64,000 bases of DNA from Siphonodentalium dalli. Its lineage: Eukaryota > Mollusca > Scaphopoda > Gadilida > Siphonodentaliidae. The stretch covers positions 167,038,664-167,102,663 of the forward strand of contig CP136066.1 in the NCBI GenBank assembly GCA_032622095.1. The letters run 5' to 3'. The first letter of the stretch is position 1; each line of letters opens with the position of its first letter. Position numbers and translations under genes: made by a program. The notes under the pieces are model-generated. The model was not told the DNA's origin. It worked only from the letters and a program-made list of their open reading frames with translations, and made no database searches. Below are positions 43,601-53,000 of this stretch, one piece after another.

Positions 43601-44031
43601 CAGTATACGCGATGTGTCCGTTTTACACGGAAATGAATTGGTTTACACAGAAAATAAAATCGGATACCTACTAATTTTGCAAAATCAATAAAATGAAAAT
43701 GGTCGGGGGCACCGGAATAGGGACGGGTTGGTCACCAGAAACACAGGTCTATTTTATTTTGGCCTAAGAGAATGCACTGACACATGATCTATAATGCTGC
43801 ACCAGCGCAGCTCCCGTCATGAAATGGTTAATAATAGGTTTTAAAACATCTATTTCAGGAGTGAAGGAGTATTCCAACTGGCCAACATACCCACAAGTGT
43901 ATATGAATGGTGAGTTTCTAGGAGGCTGTGACATCATGTTGGATATGCATAAAAATGGCGAACTCTGTGACGAACTGAAAAAAGTTGGCATAACATCAAA
44001 ACTCTCAGAAGAAAGTACTGACGGAAAATGA
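40371..44031 (+). CDS. GLRX5: Glutaredoxin 5, mitochondrial monothiol glutaredoxin (2 exons, 147 aa)
   Basis: Binds a [2Fe-2S] cluster with glutathione and passes it from the mitochondrial ISC scaffold to downstream targets. Exons are 40371-40641 and 43859-44031, joined GT-AG in phase 1. Residues 1-30 are basic and Ser-rich, consistent with a mitochondrial presequence. The fold shows [11 protein letters not shown] with the glutathione-binding Lys51, the active-site CGFS at 59-62, the helix [31 protein letters not shown] with the cis-Pro region (99-102), and the GGCD glutathione site at 112-115. Length is close to the vertebrate protein. The single intron carries a 956-bp hAT MITE and a disrupted TTAA MITE. 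A complete and apparently intact gene. Confidence 0.97.
40683..40754. repeat. Palindromic (ACT/AGT) microsatellite with ACCGGT
   Basis: Runs of ACTACTAGTAGTAGTACCGG and its mirror form a self-complementary low-complexity tract 40 bp into the GLRX5 intron. It could fold as a hairpin in RNA or DNA. Confidence 0.8.
40883..41838 (+). mobile_element. hAT-type non-autonomous transposon, copy 2 (956 bp)
   Basis: The ends TAGAACCCGAAGCC and GGCTTCGGGCTCTA are inverted. CACGGTCC is duplicated perfectly outside both ends (40875-40882, 41839-41846). The body is the reverse complement of 2260-3205 at high identity, including the GTACAAGAAGACTTGGAC foldback. The plus ORF at 40976-41290 is non-functional element sequence. 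Confidence 0.93.
41880..42008. repeat. Short inverted repeat in GLRX5 intron
   Basis: GATCTGGGCGAAGTATCACG, GATCGCTGGATCAAAC and their complements GTTTGATCCAGCAATC, ATGCGAAGCCCGGATC form an imperfect hairpin of about 125 bp. Probably a small MITE. Confidence 0.6.
42020..43225. other. GLRX5 intron, repeat fragments only
   Basis: 42660-42790 (TTGAGCAAAGTTGAAAATAA, GGTCACCAGAAACACAGG) recurs inverted and direct at 43370-43450 and 43725-43765. Short frames at 42100 and 42712 lack support. Confidence 0.5.
43226..43831. mobile_element. Family B TTAA MITE interrupted by another repeat
   Basis: TTAACCCTTTCATGACTGGAG at the left, GCAGCTCCCGTCATGAAATGGTTAA at the right (end 43831). The middle (about 43345-43765) is a foreign AT-rich repeat containing a G tract at 43369-43378. 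The right end is 27 bp from the GLRX5 exon 2 acceptor. Confidence 0.7.
43859..44031 (+). CDS. GLRX5: GLRX5 exon 2
   Basis: The acceptor ATCTATTTCAG is followed by GA-GTG-AAG, completing Gly91 of [12 protein letters not shown]. Ends TGA at 44029-44031 after [11 protein letters not shown]. Confidence 0.96.
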
Positions 44032-45160
44032 TATTAAAATTTGAAAATATTTACCATGTTGTTTTCCATGTCACTATATTTGTTTGGGAAATGGGGCCGA
44101 ATTCACTTGAAGAGTGTTGGATGTATAAATTTACATAGGTTGTTTTATATTTTCCTTACATAACTATCCAGTCTTCAAAACTAGAAATAAGCATCCCATC
44201 AATGACCAGCCGAAGAGCCTAAATGACAAGTGTATGTTTGCTTGCATCAGCCATTATGACCTGTGCTCATTTATGTACAGGTATTATGCACTGATACCAG
44301 TAAATATGCTACATTTTTTGTTGATTCAATATGTAAAATAATATATTTGTTACTTGCACATTGTAACTGCATGTTTTTAAAACTACTTATTCTCGATATG
44401 GCTTACATATAATTGATAAGGGTTGAGACATGTATTTACTTATGTGTGTCGCTAGCGTATTCAAACATGAAAAGAAACATACTGCGGGCTCTCTCGACAA
44501 AATGCCCAATAAACATAACACTGAGATAGCATATACTTTGAAATTTCTATTTTCTGGCACAATATTATTAATGACCGGCCAATTTTGACAGGTACGAAAA
44601 TTTGAGTTATTTCCAGGCTTGCCAGTCTCTTTGAGAAGCCGATAATAATCCTATCAAATTTGCAGGTCGATCTCTCAGAGATTTCTTTTCTGTAATGATG
44701 GGATTCCTTCCATTTCATTGGTTATGGCTCAGACTATGCATGATTTCATTGGTCTGTGGCATTGCCTGCGGAATCCCAAAGGCAGTACTTTAATGGGCTT
44801 GAGTTACTAAAAATAGGAAAAATTTATGTCACACCCAAATGCAAACGAAGAAAAAAATATGACTTCTCACGCACTTCACTGAAGTGTTTTATCGATGATT
44901 GATGACATTAACAACTTGAAATCAGAACAGGACGCTATTATAAGGTGCATCATAGTTGACAATCAACCTGGTACGCTTGCCATTTTAGAATTTTATCTTA
45001 ATGGTGCGAAGTCACCTTGGAAAATCCCTTCCATTCTCGGAAAAGAAATCTCTATGAGAGATCGAGGGACCTAAATCTGATAAGAATATTGTCAGCTTTT
45101 CAATTGAAGCCAGTGTAGTTCTGAGTGGCACTGATCATTATTATCATACCAGCTTGATGT
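44032..45160. repeat. Spacer between GLRX5 and the ASB gene, with an inverted repeat
   Basis: 44625-44710 (GAGAAGCCGATAATAATCCT, TCTCAGAGATTTCTTTTC) is mirrored at 45020-45105. A third single copy is at 55390-55500. The GLRX5 3' UTR must lie at the start; no clear AATAAA is seen. Confidence 0.5.
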
Positions 45161-45164
45161 GTTT

Positions 45165-45965
45165 ATAGAAGCCACTGAGGGCCTGGGTTGACGTGTGTAT
45201 TGAACCGACTGGCACCTGGCTTGATCGAACCTACTGGCACCCTGGCGTGATGTGTTGATCGAACCCACTGGGGGCCTGTGGTGATATGTGATTGAACCCA
45301 CTGGGCAGGGTTCGCGCTGCTACTTTGCCAAATTTGCCAATAGCAAAAATAATTAATATTTGGCAAAAAATATTTTTATTTGGCAAGTCACTTTTTAATT
45401 AAAGAAAGTTGAAAAATATTGGTCGATCAATATTATTCATTTCAGGAAACTCTTACAATATAATTGTAATAGTGGTGTTTCATAAGGTCTAGGAAAAGTT
45501 AACACCTCTATTAAGATACAGTTAATCTGATAGTATTACCGTAGTATCGACGGTTGGATGGATTAGTAGTATTTATTGTGGAGCTGTTTACATTGCTAAT
45601 CATCTGTTTTGATGTGCCATTCAAGCCTTGAAATAGGGTGTCTGTCATTTGCAGAATGAGGTCCCCAGAGGGTGAATCACCAAATTCACCCTCTGGGAAC
45701 CTCATTCTGCTGAGGTGTAAGCAGAATGAGGTCTCCCAGAGGGTGAATTTGGTGATGCTAGCCCGCTATGCGGGGTAGCATCACTAAATTCGCCCTCTGG
45801 GGACCTCATTCTGAAAATGACAGACACACTATTTCAAGGCTCGGTGCCATTCTGAAGAAGCAGCCCTTCTAAAATGTTATTGTTCGCTTATTGGTTTGAT
45901 TGGGGGCCTGGGTTGATGTGTTTATTGAACCCATTGGGACCTGGCTTGATGTGTTGATTGACGTC
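45165..45965. repeat. Minisatellite (about 33 bp) split by insertions
   Basis: Units like GGGCCTGGGTTGATGTGTT-GATTGAACCCACT occupy 45165-45305 and resume at 45897-45965. The material between includes a family E MITE. Confidence 0.65.
45622..45843. mobile_element. Family E palindromic MITE with perfect 8-bp TSD
   Basis: CAAGCCTTGAAATAGGGTGTC at the left and CTATTTCAAGGCTCG at the right, flanked on both sides by GTGCCATT (45614-45621, 45844-45851). The GAGGTCCCCAGAGGGTGAAT module is partly duplicated inside. Confidence 0.88.
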
Positions 45966-46750
45966 ACTAATGTAACCTCTAAACAGTCGCTTCAGACATC
46001 GGATAGCTCATAGCTGCTATCTGGAATTCTGGTAGTTGTTGCAGGAGTTCTTAAAGAGATTATATACATTTCACAAACATCTACTAAATGGTTGAGGTGT
46101 TTGATGTTCAAAATCGGGGCACAATCCACACCCTTCTCCTCGTCAATTCAGTTATAAACATGACTTTTTAAATATTATCGATATTTTAATGGATGTTGTA
46201 AATTTCCACAGCTCATGTATGAGTTTATCCCATCAGACAAACGTTTATATATGTTTTAAACAAATTTAAAATCGAAACTGCTCTGGTAAAATTTGAATGC
46301 GTCGGTTTAGAGATTACGTTAGTGATGTATGTTCCTCGCCCAGTTCAATGAAGTGATGAGAAATGTGGAAAATTTAAATGTTTAAGTCATACTAGAGGTC
46401 AACCTCAAGAGCCATATGAAGTTTGGGATCAATTGGATGAAACATATTAACTGTTAGGCATGCTGAAAGATTTAGTCATACAAAGAGTAAAACCCAAGAT
46501 GCTGCCAGCCATGTTTTTGATTGAAAATCATTCAAATATGATAGCTCCCATCTAGAAGTGATCATAAGCATGCCTGTACATTTTCCAAACATTAACCCAG
46601 TAAATGTGGACTGCACAGTATGCAAATGGATAAATGTGAAGGACTATCTCAGTGCATATCGGTGTCTTCCCCAGAAATTCCATGCAAAATGTCTTATATA
46701 AATCTAACACTAACAAGATGGGATAAAATTCATGAACAATGGTATAGTGG
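45966..46750. other. 3' flank of the ASB gene
   Basis: AT-rich, presumably containing the ASB 3' UTR (minus strand, leftward from 46751). Similar stretches (AATGGTTGAGGT, GTTTGATGTTCAAAATCGGG) recur at 50945-51180 inside the gene. No poly(A) hexamer is convincing. Confidence 0.45.
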
Positions 46751-47037
46751 TTAATAATATTTATGTTTTTTTTGCTCCGGACATGCCCAACAATGACAAA
46801 CATTTTGACAATTAGGGCAGCCTTTAATACAATACTCGAAGAGTCGGTGGATCCTCTCTGATTCCTTATATTCCCGGAACTGTAGATAGTCTTTCAAAAC
46901 AGATGGAATGTTCAGCTGCTCAACTCCAGATTTCGGAACACATTTGCATTGAGCCATATGCAAAACGATAGATCTTCTACTGAGATGCTTCAATGTCATG
47001 GATGACTCTGAAAGATGCTTCAATGTCATGGATGACT
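46751..47037 (-). CDS. ASB gene, exon 9 (SOCS box)
   Basis: Acceptor CATTCCATCTTTCAG at 47038; an alternative identical CATCTTTCAG ends at 47008, 30 nt on and in frame. It encodes the SOCS box and Cys-rich tail, ending TAA at 46751-46753. Using the inner acceptor removes ten residues (one TLKHLSESSM copy) and leaves the box intact. Confidence 0.9.
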
Positions 47038-50000
47038 CTGAAAGATGGAATGGAGAATGGTTTAACCCTTTTATGATGTTAGCTGCACTGGTGCAGCATT
47101 AACCCTTCCATGACTGGAGCTTCCTGAAATTTTGCGAAAACCCTGTGCCAATTCATTATCTTATATATGCGAGTCTCCCATAGGGAGCCTTACATATATA
47201 AGAGAATGAATTGGCCTAACAATATCTTGATCAAGTTCGAAAACTGACCAGGTCCACACATTTTGGGCAGAGATCAAGTCCTTAATTTAGTTCATATTAG
47301 TGAATTCATTTTGATCACGATAGCATCGCCATCTGCACGAGCCTTAACCCTTTGAACCTTGACGTCCTGAACGTTATATGGCCCCAACCCGAGGCGCCTT
47401 ACATTATATACAGTGTTCCGACGACGTAACTCATAATGCTCTTAACTGGGACATATATACATGTATACACGCTCAACTATACACTAACTGAACTGGTTTG
47501 CGATACAACGGGACATTATATTACACGTTCAATATACATGTAGATTATATTGCCGCTTCCTTTGGTCGCGCTATATATTTATAACGAAATTCTTATCCTT
47601 TGCCTACGATAAAAGGCATTTCTCAAAATGCGCCAAGAAACAAGACCCCCTGTTTCCAATTTAGCTGCTAAAGTCAGAGGTATGATTGTGACTCATTCGC
47701 GCAAAGTAGAAGCACAATTCTAGTTAATTTGGGCTTTGATCGCGAAATTTCTAACAAAACACTTCCCCTTTACCGACGATAAAAAGCAATCTTTTTTCTC
47801 ACAATAGTCCTCTGCGCATGAGCGAAGAAACAGACCCTCTATCATCAGTTTGTCTATCAAAGTCATGTGTGTAAACATGTGACGCGTGTGTGCAAAGTAG
47901 AAGTACAACTCTAGTTGATATGTGCGTTTATTGTGCTGTAATTTCGTGTCAAATATCGTCTGATTTCCGAACCGGTATTCCAGTCTCCCGAGATATAGGA
48001 ATATGAAAGTGTCAATGACACTGTAGCTCAACTTAGGTAAGGGAATAATTTAATGGTTGACAGTAAATGGAGGAATAGGAAAGGTGCTAATTGAAATGTC
48101 TAACCTACATGTAGCTGTGCCAAAGGATTTAGTCATGCAAAGAGTAAAATCCAAGATGGCTGCTGGCGGCCATGTTTTTTGGCTGAATGACCTCAAAATG
48201 ACTCGTTCCCATCTACATGTCATTGTTAACATCCATGACAAATTTCATGAAGATCCGACTAAAGCTACGACCGGCAGCACGCGCCAAAGGATTTAGTCAT
48301 GTATAGAGTAAAATCCAAGATGGCTGCTGGCGGCCATGTTTTTTGGCCGAACGACCCCAAAATGACTCGTTCCCATCTACATTTCAATATTAACCTCCAT
48401 GACAAATTTCATGATTATCAGTCGAATAGTACGACCTGTAGCCCGCACCAATGGATTTAATTTTGAAATCCAAGATGGCCTCCAGTGGCCATGTTTTTTG
48501 GCTGAATAACCTCAAAAGGACTCGTTCCCGTCTACATGTCATTGTTAACATCCATGACAAATTTTATGAAGATCCGACTAAAGCTACGACCTGTAGCCCG
48601 CGCCAAAGGATTTAGTCATGCAAAGAGTAAAATCCAAGTTGGCTGCTGACGGCCATGTTTTTTGGCCGAACGACCCCAAAATGACTCGTTCCAATCTACA
48701 TGTCATTGTTAACATCCATGACAAATTTCATGAAGTTCCGACCAAAGCTACGACCTGTAGCCCGCACCCAAGTATTTAGTCATGTAAAGAGTAAACTCCA
48801 AGATGGCAGCTGGCGGCCATGTTTTTTGGCCCCAAAATGACTCGTTCCCATCTACATGTCAATATTAACATCCATGACAAGTTTCATGATGATCAGACGA
48901 ACAGTACAACCTGTAGCCCGCGCCAATTAATTGAATTTTAAAATCCAAGATGGCCGCCAGCAGCCATGTTTTTTGGCCAAATGGCCCCAAAATGACTCGT
49001 TCCCGTCTACATGTCATTGTTAACATCCATGACAAATTTTATGAAGATCCGACCAAAGCTACGACCTGTAAGCCCGCGCCAAAGTATTTAGTCATGCAAA
49101 GAGTAAAATCCAAGATGGCTGCTGGCGGCCATGTTTTTTGACCGAACGACCCCAAAAAGACTCGTTCCCATCTGCATGTCATTGTTAACATCCATGACAA
49201 ATTTCATGAAGATCCGACTAAGCTACGACCTGTAGCCGCGCCAAAGGAAATTGTTGACGGACGATGGATGCCAACCCATGGCAATAGCTCAAACTTACAA
49301 AGTAAGTTGAGCTAATAAGGATTGGACCGCTATTCCGGTCTCTCGGGTTCAAAGGGTTAAATTGGACTATAGTCAATACCACTGAGGCTTTCAGATGGAT
49401 GAGTTGCATCTGGTGTGCTAACGTGACCAACAATAAATTTAGTTTACTCAACTGAATGGAATGAAATTTAGTATGTGAGTTTACTAGCCCAAATACAGGT
49501 CAAGTTCGAATATGGGTTCCGCCTGCCAATTATGGGCATTGGCCCTTTTTGTTGGAATTTGTACTCAATTTTCATTTCCGGATGATAACTCCAGTAATGG
49601 CCCTTTGTTTGAATTACCACGGCGTATTTTGCCACGCCCTAGCGATACTCTTGTTTTGAATCCAATGCATATTTTATATTTTTATTGTTCACACATGTCA
49701 GCTCATGCTGTGATGTTGAGAAAATTATCATCTCCATCATCTGTCGCCATAGTGATTATACTTCTATTGGTGACATAAGATCTTCTTGTTTTCAAAATAA
49801 GATTCAGAAGTGAGACTTCAAAAGGTTTGGCAAAGTCACAAAATCAGGGCCAGGAAAATACATCACTAATGTAATCTCACCATCGCTTCAGAAGTTTGGA
49901 TAGCTGCTATCTACAGTAATGCCCTAAATAATCGACTCCTTAACCACAGCAGAATTATGGTTAACTATTCAGGATTTAGTCGGAAATATGGCTTGTTGGT

Positions 50001-53000
50001 TAAGGAGTCGATTATTTAGGGCATTACTGTATGTAGTGGTTCAGCTAGATATTTGTTGCAGAAGTTATGGTACTTACGAGTGAAAAGGGATATCGTTGGC
50101 GCGATTCGAAGAGGTAATAAGTGGTTTTGGCACGAAATTTTTTATTGTAGATTCGGAATCAGCGGACTCAATTAGATCGGGTATATTAAACCCAAATATC
50201 CAATCAGAAGTGTGATTTTTTCGACATGTGACAAAAATTCATAAATCTGATTGGCGGAAAAATCCTGATCGAAAACGACGTAAACATACAACATTTTTAA
50301 GGAACCATCTGAGTCATGGAGTCGTGGATATCGGATTTAAAAGGCATTCCCATTATATCACCCCAATGAGATTTGATAAAACCAAAATGACAGGCGCGTA
50401 CACAAACTTGTACATGCACATTCAAGCACAACCTCCGTAAAGTGGCATCAATTGTTAATTATTTACACAAAAAAACATCGTAAAACATGGAAAAAATGAA
50501 AATCGCCGACTCAAAATTGTCGTAAATAAGTTGGAATCAGTTTTTTGTCTCCTGAACAATTGCTAATTTGACTAACGACCACTTCGAATCGAACAAACGC
50601 TATCTGAGGAGTCGAAGACACCTGACCAGAAAAGCTTCTATCAATTAATACTGATTTTATATCAATATTTTCTTATATATAATCAGATATAATGTGAAAA
50701 TTAAGAGGGAAATTTTTTTGTTTCTATTTTTAGATAGTTATCCCGCATATTACGCTCCGAATGAATGCGAGACATAACATGTCCCAAATTGATTGTATGT
50801 ATATTATACCAGAAAATTCTAAATAAAATCAATATCAGTTGAAAGAAGCTTTTCCAGACAGGGGTCTTCGATTTCATATTTATTATTTTATACCCATAAA
50901 CTACGGTATATACAACTTGTTATAGGAAGAGATAGACCATCTTCAAATGGTTGAGGTATGTTTGTTTTTCGAAATCGGGAAACAATCAATATCTAATTTC
51001 CTTATAAATTTCAGTTATAAATGAGTTTTCATCGTTAACTGATTTTTGAATGTGTGTTGTGACTTTCCACAACTCATACACTAGTTTATCAGTCAGACAA
51101 ATGTTTACACGTGTTTGGGTTAGAGACTTGATTTGTGACGTAGGTTCTTGGCCGTGAAAATTTAAGTTTGGCTTGAGAATATTTAAACAATACCTGTTGC
51201 TATGGCAATTGAAGAGCAATACAGTTTCTTCTGTATGATTTGATCATAAACTTTTTCCTCGATATCAAACTTGTTGCTAAGGAGAACGATAAGAATCAGG
51301 ATGAAGTACTCGGCATCCTTCTCGTTGTATGGCGATGCGGACATCTGCATGATATCCCAACTGCTGAATTTTGTCTTCATTTCTCCTCCTGCTATTAACA
51401 CTAACAACAGGTACTTTCCAAAATACCATGAATAATCATAGTTAAGATTGTTATTACATGTAGCTACCAATGCTAAATTAACTATAACATTTCCTTGAAT
51501 ATTGTCATGATAAAGCGTCACGTTGGAACCAGCATCTATAAGAAGTTTGCATAGTGGCCACAGTCTGTGACTCAAAGCTGTCATTAGGGCAGTGATTTCG
51601 TTGCCTTTGGGTCGGAGGTCATATTCATTATCTAGCATAAATTTCATGACCCACAAATAATATTCCATTCTTTCCACTGCGAGTGCACTTGACTTTATAG
51701 TGATATCAAGAATATTGATGAAAGGATGCTTGAACGAACACGGAAAATCAGCTAACTCGTCAAAATTGTCTCTCAGTTCATGTCCTAAAATGTTGATATC
51801 AGTATCTACTGTGTGTTCCAGTTTCCATTTGTCGATCGTAACACCAGCGGACAAAAGGAATCTTGGTATTCGTGAGTTCAAAGTTGAATATGCAATGTAA
51901 AGTGGATGTAAATTCTCATCGCAATTAAGAAGTACGCTGATATCTGTAACAGGAGGTTTCAAAAGTTTGGCACATCTGAAAAAAGATAATACAAATTGTC
52001 AGTCACTTTAAAGGCTCACTTAATTTTCGAACCCCCAGATCACATTATATAAAATATATGCCATATTATATACCATCTGAAAGTGAACTGTGAACATGTT
52101 GTTTTTGTTGAGGTACTGATTTGTTTTCTGCGCTAAAGTTTCATCTGGACTTGCAGTGCAAAGTCTATTATTTTCAATGGAAGGGGAATAATATATCTTA
52201 GTTTGAATTATGTTGCATTCTGGGAGCCAAATGGGGGGACATGTTTCTATGAAATCAGCTATTTTCTATTACTCTATGGGCACCTTCAGAGACACAGATA
52301 TTCCAAATGGTGATGTATTATAGTATTTTAATCATATTTTATGTCATAGACTAAAACCGTATATCAAGGCACTATAAAAAATAATAATCAGTGACTACAG
52401 AATTAAGTGGGCCTTTAATGATGGTCTACCTTATCTTATAACATTGATTGATTGATTGGGGTTTATTGTCGCTTTAGCAACTAAGGCCATATCACGACAT
52501 TGCCAGTTTTAGTGGTGGAGGAAATCCGCACACTTGCGACTAATCTAACAGTGATTTCAATGGCTGATAGACTCGTCAACCATGTGCGGCAAACCACCGG
52601 CCATCGGCGAGTAACTGGCAACTCCACCAGATAACAATTTCGAGTTACAAAGTCCACGATGGAAACATGTGGATTTGAACCCTTATCGCCAGTGCTGGAG
52701 GGCGAAACGGCTTGGAGTGGTACCCCTAACCGATTGAGCCACCGAGGCCCCGTATCTTATAACAAGATTATTTGTTTGCATCCTGATGTTTTTATAAATA
52801 CAGTAATGCCCTAAATAATCGACTCCTTAACCACAGCAGAATTATGGGTAACTTTTCAGGATTTATTTGGAAATATGGCTTGTTGCCATTCATCAGAAAG
52901 CTCTCAGAGTTATGGCCCTTTTTATTGGAATTTGCACTCAATTTTCATTTCAGGATGATAACTTTAGTAAAGTCTGAACTGAATGAAATGAAATTCGGTA

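Noticed and set aside
52660-52752. tRNA gene on the minus strand
   Set aside because: Boxes A and B are present, but the acceptor and anticodon stems do not fold convincingly, and the sequence continues into a SINE body and tail with target duplications.
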